Of a DNA stretch of 64,000 bases, positions 1 to 9,568 are shown piece by piece. The notes under the pieces were generated by a model, which saw only the letters and a program-made list of their open reading frames with translations, was not told the origin of the DNA and did no database searches. Position 1 is the first letter of the stretch. Each line of letters opens with the position of its first letter. The stretch covers positions 4,383,001 to 4,447,000 of the forward strand of contig NZ_CP036433.1 in assembly GCF_007751035.1 (NCBI RefSeq), read 5' to 3'. Origin of the DNA: Lignipirellula cremea (GTDB taxonomy: Bacteria; Planctomycetota; Planctomycetia; Pirellulales; Pirellulaceae). Position numbers and translations under genes: made by a program.

Positions 1-1547
1 ATCCTGGCCAGCGGGTCGCCGGACATCCGGTAAAAGGTGTCGCCGGGCGCGATCACCAGCAGGGCGCCGCCCGGTTCCTGGAACAGATGCTGGGCTCCGT
101 CGGGAGCGCCGGCCGCTTCCAGGTACGATGATTCGCCCTTGGTCGAACTGGCGATCAGTAGAGAGCGGTAATCGAGGCCCGGTCGGTCAAAAACCCCCTT
201 GGGGCGCAGACGCACCGCCAGCAGGAGATTCTCCTTCTTGTCGTAAACCGGCCCCAGGAAGATCGCATGCAGATTGGCTTCGGCGCCCTGCTCCGTCTGC
301 AGCGGCGAGAGCAACGTTGGCTTCCAGTCGCCGTCGGACCAGACCCGCGGGTATTTCGCCGCATCCAGATAGACGATCGCATCGCCAACGGCTTCGATCC
401 GGGCCGGGCGTTCCATATCGAGCGCCAGCTGAATACCCCAGTCGGCTAAACCCAGTCCCCAGCAGAGTCCCCACAGCAGCACGGTCGCCAGCACGGCGAC
501 AATTGTGTTCCGCCACAAAACAGCCGCCAATACGGAAACGCTGTAGTAGATCATGAAGACAAACGTATAAATGGGAATGCAGACCAGGAACCCGGTATGC
601 CAGAAGCCGAACCGCAGGCCCATGATCAGCCAGCAACCGACGAACAGGTACGTCGCACAGAGCAGCACAAACGCACAACCGCCGCAGAACCGGGCCAGCA
701 GCAGTCCCGTCCGGGAGATCGGTTTGCTCAGCAGCAAGTGGAGCGAGCCCGGCTCAAACATTTGTGGCAGGATTGGCGCCGTGACAAAAATGGCGACGAC
801 CAGGCCGATCGACAGGACAAACTTGTCGAGCAGCCAGGGCAGCTCACTGCGGAGCCAGTCATCGAGATCTTTCTTGCGCACCGGCACTGTGGGAATCTCC
901 ATGCCAGCATAAGTCAGCTGCAGCTCTGTCCGGCTGGCCGGCTGCACCAGCGCAGGAAAAGCCGCATCAAACGCCAGACGATTGAAATGCTTTTGCTGCT
1001 CTGAAGTCAGGCTTTCCAGCCCGGCCTTTTGCATCTCCTGGGCTTCCGCCGGCAAGGGGAGCCCGGTCCAGGCTTTCTCGTCAAAGAAGTCGGGCTTGTC
1101 GAGCTGCTGGTTCAAGACCTCGACCAGCTCGACGGTCGCCGCCATCTGGGCAAGGATGGCCGTGCGGTATTCCTGTTCGTCCAGGTCGGTCTTTTGCATC
1201 CGTTGATGGACGTCCCGCAGGTGATCCTGCACCAGGGCCGGCAGGCGGGACCAGATCAACGCGACGGCCTGGGGTTCTGCGGTGACCTGCCTGGCGCCGT
1301 CATCGGGAGATTGCGCGGAGCCGTCTTTCTTCTCTGCTGCCTGCGGGCCGGCCGTCACCAGGCGTTCGATTAAAGGAGCCGGATCCGGCACTTCTTCGCG
1401 CAGCAGACCGGTGGCGACTTTGTCCTGGATGCTCAGCGGCAACAGAGCGATGAAAACGATCGTAATGCAGCCCAGGCAAATGTAGAGCACCCACGACGCC
1501 ATCGCCGCGCGGAAGGAGTCTTTTACAATGGCGAGGTAAGGTCTCAT
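1..1547 (-). CDS. ABC-2 type transporter permease, C-terminus beyond window edge
   Basis: This is the membrane subunit of an ABC-2 exporter, partner of the ATPase just upstream. The frame opens with MRPYLAIVKDSF and stays open to base 1 (about 515 codons), so the stop lies outside the window. The N-terminus has one hydrophobic segment (about residues 15-38), then a long soluble, presumably extracytoplasmic, stretch, then a cluster of hydrophobic segments between about 250 and 370, followed by another soluble stretch. Its ATG overlaps the ATPase stop as ATGA (1544-1547), implying translational coupling. The exported substrate is unknown. The domain layout resembles NatB-like or large ABC-2 permeases with an extracellular insert, which is an inference. 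Confidence 0.85.
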   Translation of the reverse strand, partial: MRPYLAIVKDSFRAAMASWVLYICLGCITIVFIALLPLSIQDKVATGLLREEVPDPAPLIERLVTAGPQAAEKKDGSAQSPDDGARQVTAEPQAVALIWSRLPALVQDHLRDVHQRMQKTDLDEQEYRTAILAQMAATVELVEVLNQQLDKPDFFDEKAWTGLPLPAEAQEMQKAGLESLTSEQQKHFNRLAFDAAFPALVQPASRTELQLTYAGMEIPTVPVRKKDLDDWLRSELPWLLDKFVLSIGLVVAIFVTAPILPQMFEPGSLHLLLSKPISRTGLLLARFCGGCAFVLLCATYLFVGCWLIMGLRFGFWHTGFLVCIPIYTFVFMIYYSVSVLAAVLWRNTIVAVLATVLLWGLCWGLGLADWGIQLALDMERPARIEAVGDAIVYLDAAKYPRVWSDGDWKPTLLSPLQTEQGAEANLHAIFLGPVYDKKENLLLAVRLRPKGVFDRPGLDYRSLLIASSTKGESSYLEAAGAPDGAQHLFQEPGGALLVIAPGDTFYRMSGDPLAR

Positions 1548-2566
1548 GTGGGGTCGCTGGCTGGGGTTGTGAGCTGAAGAAAGGCGTCTTCCAGAGTGGA
1601 CTTGCGGCGTGACAGCCCGACGATGCTGGCCCCGGCGCTGCGGAGCCGATCGACCTGTGCGTCGACCGCTGCCTGGTCCGCAAAATGGGCCGTGATGCGC
1701 CACTCTTTGTCGCGGGTCGCTTCTTTCCGCAGCACGCTGGCCCCGGTAAACAGACGCTCGACTACCTCGGCGCCTGCCAACAGTTCCAGGGTGACTTCAA
1801 GGCGGCCGCCGCCCTGGGCGGAGCTTTCCAGCAGCTCTCCGATCTCGCGGACCGATCCGACAAAACGCAGCTCGCCCCGGTCCAGCACGGCGACTCGGTC
1901 GCAGATCAGCTCGACTTCCTGCAGCAGGTGGCTGTTGAGGAAAACGGTGACGCCTTGCTCTTTGAGGTCGGTCAGAATCTTGCGGACCTGGCTTCTGGCG
2001 CCGGGATCCAGGCCGTCGGTCGGTTCGTCGAGGACGAGAATCCGGGGATCGTGGAGCAGGGCCTGGGCGAGTCCCAGTCGCTGCCGCATCCCTTTGGAAT
2101 AAGTGCCAACTGCGTCGCCGGCCCGGTCGGCGATTCCAACCAGTTCCAGCAGGCCTTGGCGTTTCTCCTGGATCTTGCGGGTCGGCACGTTATTGAGGTT
2201 GCCGTAGTATTCCAGGGCCGTGTTGGCCGTTAAATGGCGCGGCAGGGACAGGTTTTCTGGCAAGTAACCGACCAGCCGCCGGGATGCGTTGCTGCCGGCG
2301 GGCAGATCAAAAAGCGAGGCCGAGCCGGCCGTCGCCCTGACGATGCCGAGCAAGACTTTGATGAAGGTCGTTTTGCCGGCTCCGTTGGGACCGAGCAGGC
2401 CGAAAATCTCGCCCTGGTTCACCCGGAAGGAGATACCTCGCAGCGCGACAAAAGCGTGCTGGTTTAACAGACCGGTGTGGTAGGTTTTTTTGAGATCGTT
2501 AACGCAGATCGCAACAGGCCCGACGGGCGATCCGGGGGCGTTTTCTCGACGGGATTCCACAACCAT
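1544..2566 (-). CDS. ABC transporter ATP-binding protein (ABC-2 / NatA-like)
   Basis: Nucleotide-binding subunit that powers the adjacent permease. In the 340-residue form, Walker A GPNGAGKT is at about 59-66, the signature YSKGMRQRL at about 156, Walker B ILVLDE at about 176-181 and the H-loop His at about 213. All are intact, so it should be an active ATPase. The open frame runs upstream to 2836, but that extension has no homology-like features; I chose ATG 2566 because the conserved domain begins soon after it. The Shine-Dalgarno there is weak (AGGGTCC). The C-terminal 100 residues resemble the extra domain of CcmA/NatA-type exporters. It forms a two-gene operon with the permease. Confidence 0.9.
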   Translation of the reverse strand: MVVESRRENAPGSPVGPVAICVNDLKKTYHTGLLNQHAFVALRGISFRVNQGEIFGLLGPNGAGKTTFIKVLLGIVRATAGSASLFDLPAGSNASRRLVGYLPENLSLPRHLTANTALEYYGNLNNVPTRKIQEKRQGLLELVGIADRAGDAVGTYSKGMRQRLGLAQALLHDPRILVLDEPTDGLDPGARSQVRKILTDLKEQGVTVFLNSHLLQEVELICDRVAVLDRGELRFVGSVREIGELLESSAQGGGRLEVTLELLAGAEVVERLFTGASVLRKEATRDKEWRITAHFADQAAVDAQVDRLRSAGASIVGLSRRKSTLEDAFLQLTTPASDPT

Positions 2567-2979
2567 AGGACCCTGGGCTGAAAGCGTTGCTGCACTCGTG
2601 CGGCCGATGCCATGATCGCTGGGAAAGCGCCATGAATATACCGGCCGATTGCCGCAGAGTGCTGGTGGCGACCGACAAATCCCTCGCAATTGTCGCATCA
2701 GCAGACCGATCGCGAAACCTGGCCCGGCGGTTTTCTCAAGGGGCGCGGCCTCCACGTGCGATACCTGCCGAGAGAAGCGCCACGTAGCCTGCCGCCCGCC
2801 TGCATCCGTGCAGCCAGTCGCCGCTTCCCCATCCACCTGGCGTCTTGCGACCAGGAGACATCGCGCCGTGGAATTGCGGTCCCGATGTTTGCATCGCGAC
2901 AGAGCATGCTTTCTAATTACCGTTAGAGCTCGTCGCCGCTTTGGCCCAGACCCGTCCTTTCCCTTGAATGAGGCTATCC
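2567..2979. other. Intergenic region between divergent genes
   Basis: About 410 bases separate the start of the ABC ATPase (minus strand) from the DUF3500 gene (plus strand), so promoters for both must lie here. I see no convincing -35/-10 pair, repeat or RNA structure. Confidence 0.5.
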
Positions 2980-4011
2980 ATGCACGATCCGTCCCGCACG
3001 CCTTCTGTTAGCAATCCGTCGTCCGTTTCTCGCCGCACCTTTCTGGGCGCCGCAGGAGCCGCCGGAGCGGTCCTGGCCGCCTCGCCGGTTGTGGCAGCGC
3101 CCGCCAAGGCGCCGGAGAAAACCCCGGAGACGCTGGTTTCGCTGCTGTACGATTCGCTCACGCCGGAGCAGCGGGGCGAAGTCTGCTTTGACTGGGACCA
3201 CCAGGACAAGAGTCGCGGCCTGCTGCGCACGCGGATCTCCAACAACTGGCACATCACCAAGCCAACGATCAACAGCGAGTTCTATAACCGCGACCAGCGG
3301 CAAATGGTCCGCGAGATTTTTGAAGGCCTGATCCAGCCCGAGTGGCACGCCAGGGTGGACAAGCAATTGCAGGACGACGCCGGTGGTTTTGGCAAAAGCA
3401 ATAACATCGCCATCTTTGGCAAGCCGGGTCAGGACAAGTTTGAGCTGGTTTTGACGGGTCGCCACATGACGCTACGTTGCGACGGCAACACGACCGAGCA
3501 TGTCGCCTTTGGCGGGCCCATTTTCTACGGCCACGCCGCCAGTGGTTTTGATGAGAAGCCGGGCCATCCGGGCAACGTCTATTGGGAACAGGCCCTCGAA
3601 GCGAACAAAGTGTACGCCATGCTCGACGGTCGCCAGCGTCGCCTGGCGGAGGTCGCCAAATCCACGGCCGAAGAAAAAGCGGGCTTCCAGGGACCCAAAG
3701 GCGATTTCACCGGCATCCCCGTGACGGAGCTTTCCGCGGACCAGAAAGAGCAGGTCCAGAAAACGCTGCAGAAGCTCATCGAACCGTATCGCCATAGCGA
3801 TCGCGATGAAGTCGTCGCCTGTCTGAAAGCCCAGGGCGGACTCGATAACTGCCACCTGTCGTTCTTTACCGACGAAGACCTGGGTAACGACAAGGTCTGG
3901 GATAACTGGCGTCTGGAGGGGCCTTCGTTTGTCTGGCACTTCCGCGGCGTGCCCCACGTGCATGTATGGGTCAATATCGCCGACAGCCCCGATGTCAAAC
4001 TGAATGCCTGA
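2980..4011 (+). CDS. DUF3500 family protein with Tat signal
   Basis: Secreted protein of the DUF3500 family, whose function is unknown. The N-terminus carries a twin-arginine signal (SRRTFLG at about residues 17-23) followed by an Ala/Gly-rich hydrophobic stretch, so export in folded form is expected. The body has the family's Trp/His/Gly-rich segments, including a C-terminal WHFRGVPHVHVWV stretch with closely spaced histidines that could bind metal (inference). ATG 2980 is preferred over ATG 2968 because GAGG sits 6 bases before it. A stem-loop follows the stop. It appears monocistronic. Confidence 0.8.
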   Translation: MHDPSRTPSVSNPSSVSRRTFLGAAGAAGAVLAASPVVAAPAKAPEKTPETLVSLLYDSLTPEQRGEVCFDWDHQDKSRGLLRTRISNNWHITKPTINSEFYNRDQRQMVREIFEGLIQPEWHARVDKQLQDDAGGFGKSNNIAIFGKPGQDKFELVLTGRHMTLRCDGNTTEHVAFGGPIFYGHAASGFDEKPGHPGNVYWEQALEANKVYAMLDGRQRRLAEVAKSTAEEKAGFQGPKGDFTGIPVTELSADQKEQVQKTLQKLIEPYRHSDRDEVVACLKAQGGLDNCHLSFFTDEDLGNDKVWDNWRLEGPSFVWHFRGVPHVHVWVNIADSPDVKLNA

Positions 4012-4033
4012 TCGCAGGGTAAAAAGGTTACCT

Positions 4034-4057
4034 CCAGGCGGTCGCTCGGCCGCCTGG
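4034..4057. terminator. Stem-loop between convergent genes
   Basis: A perfect 8-bp stem (CCAGGCGG / CCGCCTGG) with an 8-base loop lies between two convergent stops. There is no T-run directly after it on the plus strand, so terminator activity is only suggested. Confidence 0.35.
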
Positions 4058-4066
4058 CTTGGGGAA

Positions 4067-4324
4067 TCAGCCCATCTGCTCGGTGGAATGGTGTAGCGCG
4101 TTGCTGGCGGTCATCCGCCCGGCGCGTCCCGGCATGTGTGGGCGTTTAGGGCCGGGCTCGGCCGCATGGAAATTCTGGAAGGTCTCGCCGACCTGGCGGC
4201 GCGGACGCGGCCACGGGTTGCGGTGCTCATGCAGTTTTTCCTGCAGGTAGGGCCACACACGCAGCAGCCCAAACACGGCCGAGAAAACCATCAAATGAAC
4301 AGCCAGAATCCATAAGAACTGCAT
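4067..4324 (-). CDS. Small membrane protein, unknown
   Basis: An 85-residue protein with one hydrophobic helix at residues 2-25, then a soluble tail rich in Arg, Pro and His (about 30-85). ATG 4324 has AGGAAG about 8 bases upstream, which supports a real gene. It starts 31 bases after the stop of the TPR gene on the same strand, so the two may form an operon. I do not recognise the family. The charged tail probably faces the cytoplasm; this is inference. Confidence 0.55.
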   Translation of the reverse strand: MQFLWILAVHLMVFSAVFGLLRVWPYLQEKLHEHRNPWPRPRRQVGETFQNFHAAEPGPKRPHMPGRAGRMTASNALHHSTEQMG

Positions 4325-4355
4325 CGGTTCGCTTCCTGAAAACAGGCGTTCGACG

Positions 4356-5111
4356 TTAGTCGCATCCAGATTGAATGTCTTCTTCGGTCAGCCAGTCCAC
4401 CTGCTGGCGACTTTGTTCTGCACGGGTCGCATCCCCCGACTGCTCAAACAGGGAGACCAGCCGCACCAGGCAACAACGGCACCGCACGCTGCGGATCTGT
4501 TCCTGGCTGATATGGCTGACGACTTCGTACGCTTCCTCAAACCGTTCGTGCTTGAGCATCAGGGCGGCCAGACCGACTCGGTAACTGACCCGATCCGGAT
4601 CCAGCGAGATCGCCTTCCGGGCCAGCGATTCCACCACCTGAGGCGGTCTTCCGCAGCGGGCTGCGTAATAGCCCATGTCGTAATAGGGCTGCGACGCTAA
4701 CGGGTCAAGCTCAATTGCATTCTGGCAGGCCCGCATGGCGAGCGCGGGCTGGTCGATTGCATCCAGTCCGACCGCCGTCTGCAGCAGCAAGGCGACCGTC
4801 ATGTCGCTGGCGTGGAACAACTCCCGATACAGATCTCGGGCCAGTTCCCGGCGGTTGAGCTGGCCGTACGCTTCGGCCAAACAGACCCGGGCCAGCGGCT
4901 GCAGCGGCGTAAGCAGGCTGGCCCTTTCGATAGCGTCGGCGCACTGGTGCGGTTCGCCCCGGTCGCGATGAATGAGGCCGCGGAGCTCCCACAGCCGGCC
5001 GTTATCTTCGTCCTTGCTCAGGGCGGTGTAAGAGATGTGCAGAGCGCGATCGAGATCGCCTGCATGCCAGGCGTTGCAAGCACGCGAATAATCGTCGGTC
5101 GATACGAACAT
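4356..5111 (-). CDS. TPR-repeat protein, cytoplasmic
   Basis: A 251-residue protein made largely of degenerate tetratricopeptide repeats from residue 1 to about 215. Typical TPR helices are visible, for example the segment RACQNAIELDPLASQPYYD near residues 130-148. There is no signal peptide or membrane helix, so a cytoplasmic scaffold role is likely; the partner is unknown. The start is supported by AGGAGA about 10 bases upstream of ATG 5111. A strong AT-rich palindrome lies about 90-120 bases upstream of the start. The small membrane protein follows 31 bases downstream. Confidence 0.75.
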   Translation of the reverse strand: MFVSTDDYSRACNAWHAGDLDRALHISYTALSKDEDNGRLWELRGLIHRDRGEPHQCADAIERASLLTPLQPLARVCLAEAYGQLNRRELARDLYRELFHASDMTVALLLQTAVGLDAIDQPALAMRACQNAIELDPLASQPYYDMGYYAARCGRPPQVVESLARKAISLDPDRVSYRVGLAALMLKHERFEEAYEVVSHISQEQIRSVRCRCCLVRLVSLFEQSGDATRAEQSRQQVDWLTEEDIQSGCD

Positions 5112-5200
5112 CGGCGGAGTCTCCTCTTAGCGTTCAAGAACGGTCCGCGGGGAAAGCCAGCAGCCAGGAAACAAGTCCAGCCAGCCCCTCTCCTGCTGAA

Positions 5201-5231
5201 TTTAATGATACTGAATCTCAGTTCCATTAAA
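5201..5231. promoter_or_regulatory. 31-bp AT-rich palindrome upstream of the TPR gene
   Basis: Arms TTTAATG and CATTAAA plus inner arms ACTGA and TCAGT give 12 of 14 matched pairs around ATC. It sits 90-120 bases before ATG 5111 and stands out from the GC-rich surroundings. The shape fits a dimeric repressor site, loosely Fur-like, but the regulator is unknown. The rest of the 5112-5533 gap shows no gene or RNA that I can recognise. Confidence 0.45.
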
Positions 5232-5533
5232 GATAGCCGGCTGGCCGAGTCGCTGTCAATACGGATTGGGAAAGAGGCGCCGGCAGCGGCCGTTCTGGTG
5301 TTCGCCCGAATCTCGTAGCCGAACGCGCCAGAGGTAGCTGAGCTCGCCAGAGTTTGGCCGCTGTTGAAAGAGCACTCTCTCCCAAAACTGGCGGCTTCGG
5401 CTAAATGCTGGTGATGAGAGTTAGCGCAGCCTTGAGCCCGCGCGCAGCTTCCTCTGGGGAAGGACGGACCAAAAGGAAAATAGAAGCAGGCGCCCCGCGT
5501 GAAATGTTATCGCCGCGCGCCAAATGCCAGCGC

Positions 5534-6796
5534 TCAGCCGCGCATTTCCAGGCCGCGCATGGTCGTCTTGCCGGAGGCAAAGGCGTCGTATTCCAGCCCC
5601 AGTCCCTGCAGCATGCTGACGAACAGATTGGGCAGCGGGTAATTGTGCCGGTTGTCGAACGCCAGGTGCTGGCCATGCCTGAAAGGGCCGCCGGCCAGCA
5701 CGATCGGCAGGTTGGTCGTCAGGTGGCCGCTGCCGCTGCCCAGGTTGCTGCCCAAAAGCACCTGGGTCTGGTCGAGCAGGTTCGAGGAGCCGTCGGGCGT
5801 CGCCTTAAGGCTGGCGAGGAACTCGGCCCACACGCGGATCGTCTCCTGTTCAATTCTTTCCAGCTGGGCGATCATCTCCGGGTTCTTCCCGTGATGGGAC
5901 AGACCGTGGTAGCCCTGGTCGACGCCAGGCAGGGGGGAGACTTCGCTGCCGCCGTTGCCGCCCAGCGTGACGACCCGGGTGGAGTCCGTCTGCAGGGCCA
6001 GGCGGATCACATCGAAATGCCCTTTGAGCCGCGCGGTGAAGTCGGCGCCGGGGATCAGGCCGGGCGACTCTGCTTCCACAACCGGCTTGGGCGTTTTGGC
6101 CCAGGCTTCCGCCTTGACCAGTCGCTGCTCTGTCTCCCGCACCGCAGTGAAATACTGGTCCAGCTTCTGGCGGTCGGCCGGGCCAATGTGGCGCTGCATC
6201 GCCTGGGCGTCGGCCAGCACGGTGTCCATGATGCTCTGGCCGTCCTGCAGGCGTTGCTCCTGCACGGCGATCTCCTCGCGGCTGCCGCTAAGAAACAACT
6301 GGGCGTACGCCTTGGCGGGAGTTCTTTCCGAGGGAATGGAAACGCCGTTGGCGGACCAGGACAGGCTATGATCGCCCAGGGTGAGGGAAGCGAAGCGGGT
6401 TTGCCGGCCGATCTCTCTGGCGACCAGCTGATCGAGCGAAATGGTGTTCTTGAAGCTGCGCGAGCCCGGGTGGGGCGCCGCTGTCAGAAAGGACTTTTCC
6501 GCCGAGTGACCGCCGTCGACATCGGGGTGGCTGGTTCCCGAGAAGATCGTAAAGTCGTTCCGCATCGGCTCGGCCGACTGCAGGTAGTCGCTGGTCGCGT
6601 AATCGCGGCCGGCCTGTTCGGGGAAGAAGCTGGGGCCGTAAAAGCCAAGCGGAATGTTGATCGCCACCATCCGCCGCGGCGGCGTTCCGGTCTGCGCGAA
6701 CACCCCGCGCGGCTGCATCGCATCAAGCAACGGCAGCGACAGGCTAACGCCTGCGCCTCGCAAAAAGGTACGTCGCGACAGAGAGGAAGGTTTCAC
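5534..6796 (-). CDS. DUF1552 family exported protein
   Basis: A 420-residue member of the DUF1552 family, which in planctomycetes is almost always encoded next to a DUF1592 cytochrome-type protein, as here. The biochemical role is unknown. The N-terminus has a Tat signal (SRRTFLRG at residues 7-14 followed by a Leu-rich stretch). Family-like segments include FSGTSHPDVDGGHS and the Gly-rich LGGNGGSEVSPLPGVDQG. The chosen start is GTG at 6796, the only one that keeps the Tat signal complete; its Shine-Dalgarno is poor. It begins 48 bases after the DUF1592 stop, so co-transcription is likely. Confidence 0.85.
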   Translation of the reverse strand: MKPSSLSRRTFLRGAGVSLSLPLLDAMQPRGVFAQTGTPPRRMVAINIPLGFYGPSFFPEQAGRDYATSDYLQSAEPMRNDFTIFSGTSHPDVDGGHSAEKSFLTAAPHPGSRSFKNTISLDQLVAREIGRQTRFASLTLGDHSLSWSANGVSIPSERTPAKAYAQLFLSGSREEIAVQEQRLQDGQSIMDTVLADAQAMQRHIGPADRQKLDQYFTAVRETEQRLVKAEAWAKTPKPVVEAESPGLIPGADFTARLKGHFDVIRLALQTDSTRVVTLGGNGGSEVSPLPGVDQGYHGLSHHGKNPEMIAQLERIEQETIRVWAEFLASLKATPDGSSNLLDQTQVLLGSNLGSGSGHLTTNLPIVLAGGPFRHGQHLAFDNRHNYPLPNLFVSMLQGLGLEYDAFASGKTTMRGLEMRG

Positions 6797-6844
6797 AGGA
6801 ATCGGCTCGCAAAAAAGAAGGGCCAGGGCGACGTGGGACAGGGA

Positions 6845-9310
6845 TTACGGCTGCTGGAACGCGGGACTTTGCACAATGGCGTGCACCAGCGACCGCAGGC
6901 CGTTGCCGTGCCGGAGGGTGTGTTCAACGATCGAACGAATCGCTTCCCGGTCGGAGAAACCCAACTCCCGCCCCAGGGCGTAGGTGGTGAGTTTTTCGGC
7001 CAGGCAGCGACTGAACGGCTCACGCTGCGTCAGCAGCAGGCGTTTGAATTCACGAATGTCGGCAAACGTTTCACCCGACGACAGCACGCCGGAAGCGTCG
7101 ACTTCCGCCGTATCTTTCACGCGGCCCCAGCCTTTGTCGGCATGGTCGGGATTGACAATAAAGTGGCGATAGTGGGATCGCAGTTTGCCGACAGGATCGA
7201 AGCTTTCCAGGGCGAAGCCCGGCGGGTCGATGTGACGATGGCAGCTGCTGCAGGTCGCCACATCGCGATGCTTTGCCAGCTGTTCGCGGATGGTGGTGGC
7301 GCCGCGGATGTCGGGTTCAATCCCGCCCACATTCGGCGGAGGCGGCGGGGTCGGATGGCCCAGGATGTTCTCCAGCACCCACACGCCGCGGGTCACCGGC
7401 GAGGTGGTCGTGCCGTTAGCCGTCACCTTCAGCACGCCGCCCTGGGTGAGCACGCCGCCGCGGACGCTTTCTGCCGGCAGTTCGACGGCGCGGATCTGCA
7501 GGCCCTGGACCCCTTCGATGCCATAGTGCTCGGCCAGTCGCTGGTTGAGCATGGCGAAATCAGAGTCCAGGAAATTCGCCACGTCGAGATCCTCGTCGAG
7601 CAGCTTGCGGAAGAACGCCTCTCCTTCGCCGACCATGCTGATTTTCAGCAGCTCTTCAAACTCGGGATAGAGCTTTTTGTCGGGCGACGTGTCGTCGATT
7701 TTGCGCAGCTGCAGCCACTGGCCGACAAAGTCCGTGATGAACTGCTCCCGGCGGGGACTGCTGAGCAATCGTTCCACCTGGGCCCGCAGGACGGCCGGTT
7801 CGTGCAACTGGTCGGCGGCGGCCAACTGCAGCAGCTGTGCGTCGGGCGTGGAGCGATGCAAAAAGTAGGACAGCCGCGAGGCCAGCTCGTAGTCGTTGAT
7901 GCGCGTCGTGCCGGGACGGACGTCTTCACGCAGGTAGAGGAAATTGGGAGAGCAAAGCACGGCGACCAGGCCGATTTTCAGGCTCTGTTCGAACGAACGT
8001 CCCGTTTCCAGTCGATTTTTGACCAGCGACAGATACCGCTGCACTTCGTCCTCGCTGGCTGGACGCCGGAACGCCCTGGGCAGGAAATCGCGCAGGATGC
8101 GTTCCGCATCGTCGAGGCTCCCCTGGGACAGATCGACATCCCCCAGCAAGCGCGTGTGTGAGGCGGGCGGCCACTGGTCGGTCAGGGGGCCGGTGATTTC
8201 GACCGGGCTGAAACCGATGCCAGGGTGATCGCCGTCGATCGGGTCTTTAAGCCAGGTGGGCAGGCCCAGCACGAAGAACTGGATCGCAAACTTTTTGTCG
8301 AGTTCGGCTTCGATCTCAAAGACTTCCGGCTCCGGGCCGACTTCAAAGTAACCCAGGTTTTTGAACACGGCGCCGACGCTGGCGAAGTCCGACGCCACCA
8401 CGGTGAAGACCTGCTTCTCCTGGCTGCGGTGGGTCGCGGCCGTGAACCGGAAGCGATACCGGCCGGCCTCGGGTAAGCGTTTGCCGCGGGTGGAGACCTT
8501 GCTGTACTGTGTGTTGGTGCTGGTGTAGCTGACGATCCGGTCGTCGACCAGGGCGAACGACTGGCCCAGGTATCGCTCGACTTCGTGCATGGCGCTGACG
8601 GTGAAGGTTTGTTCCTCAGGCCGCGGGCCGTGCACCATGGCGGCATCGATCGCCAGCTGGGCCGCAGCCAGGTAGCCGCCCATTTGTTCGGTCGAGATCG
8701 CCAGTGCTTCGCCGTTATTATCAAAGCCGCCGGCCTGCTGGTCCTCCGGCAGCAGGTCCTCAACGGGAACCTCGACCAGCAGCAGATCGCGAATCGTGTT
8801 CTGGTACTCGCGACGGTTCAGGCGACGCTGGATTACTTGCCGCTCCGTCCGATCGGCCGTTTCCAGGCGAGGCTGGAGCCAGCGGAGCAGGGCGTCCCGC
8901 TCGGCCGGCGAAGGCTGGGCGGCGTCGGCTGGCGGCATTTCGCGATGGTCGATGCGATCGAAAATCTGCGTCCAGCGATCCCGCTCTTCCCGCGTGGCAA
9001 AGGCGCCGGAGAACTGTTCCAGGTCCAGCCCGCCGCCAGTTTCGCCTGCGCTATGGCAGTCATAGCAATGCGCCGCAAAGAACGCCTGGGGTCCTGCGTC
9101 GTGCGTGGAAGCGGTGTCCTCGGCCGCACAGATCGCGGAAGCAAATCCCGCCAGACAGCCGGCAATCGCAACGGTGAGCGTCAGAGGAACCGCAAGGCTG
9201 CAAAACACTGGGCGGAGTGAGAAAATCAAAGTCAACGCACCGATCCGAGCGAAACAGAAGGGACAGGAAAGAAGAGCGGCCGGGGCTTTACGTGGGGAAG
9301 GAGGTGCCAC
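6845..9310 (-). CDS. DUF1592-type exported c-heme protein (DUF1587/1592/1588/1585)
   Basis: A large exported protein (up to 821 residues) with the planctomycete multi-domain layout: a cytochrome c motif CYDCH at about 82-86, the DUF1587 segment RRLNRREYQNTIRDLL near 175, a DUF1592 core, a DUF1588 segment with CSSCHRHIDPPGFALESFDP, and a C-terminal DUF1585 ending in a LxxLVHAIVQSPAF helix. It is probably periplasmic and bears one or two hemes; the substrate is unknown. The start is uncertain: GTG 9310 is the first possible codon, and a hydrophobic signal follows at about 25-60, where a later TTG or GTG is possible. The DUF1552 partner is 48 bases downstream. Confidence 0.85.
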   Translation of the reverse strand: MAPPSPRKAPAALLSCPFCFARIGALTLIFSLRPVFCSLAVPLTLTVAIAGCLAGFASAICAAEDTASTHDAGPQAFFAAHCYDCHSAGETGGGLDLEQFSGAFATREERDRWTQIFDRIDHREMPPADAAQPSPAERDALLRWLQPRLETADRTERQVIQRRLNRREYQNTIRDLLLVEVPVEDLLPEDQQAGGFDNNGEALAISTEQMGGYLAAAQLAIDAAMVHGPRPEEQTFTVSAMHEVERYLGQSFALVDDRIVSYTSTNTQYSKVSTRGKRLPEAGRYRFRFTAATHRSQEKQVFTVVASDFASVGAVFKNLGYFEVGPEPEVFEIEAELDKKFAIQFFVLGLPTWLKDPIDGDHPGIGFSPVEITGPLTDQWPPASHTRLLGDVDLSQGSLDDAERILRDFLPRAFRRPASEDEVQRYLSLVKNRLETGRSFEQSLKIGLVAVLCSPNFLYLREDVRPGTTRINDYELASRLSYFLHRSTPDAQLLQLAAADQLHEPAVLRAQVERLLSSPRREQFITDFVGQWLQLRKIDDTSPDKKLYPEFEELLKISMVGEGEAFFRKLLDEDLDVANFLDSDFAMLNQRLAEHYGIEGVQGLQIRAVELPAESVRGGVLTQGGVLKVTANGTTTSPVTRGVWVLENILGHPTPPPPPNVGGIEPDIRGATTIREQLAKHRDVATCSSCHRHIDPPGFALESFDPVGKLRSHYRHFIVNPDHADKGWGRVKDTAEVDASGVLSSGETFADIREFKRLLLTQREPFSRCLAEKLTTYALGRELGFSDREAIRSIVEHTLRHGNGLRSLVHAIVQSPAFQQP

Positions 9311-9568
9311 GAGATTCGCGTGACGACCGCGCCCCGGGGGTAGGAACGGGACGGGTTGACCGTCGCAATCGCTCTAACGCAATTTTACCCGCCGGTCCCT
9401 GGAATGCAATGCAAAACGGGCCAGGGGAAAGCTCCCAACCCGTGCGTTCGCAGGCATTTAGGCCCAGACCTGCCAGTTTTTCTCCCACTGTCGACGATCC
9501 GCCCGGCCCCCGTCGGAACGGCCTGCCCGGGGAGACGATTTGGCCCTGATCAGCCAAACGAGGGCGGG

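Noticed and set aside
5405-8161. A 918-codon open frame on the plus strand
   Set aside because: It lies wholly antisense to the DUF1552 and DUF1592 genes, has no ribosome binding site and its product is Arg/Gln/Val-rich without family motifs; a GC-bias shadow.
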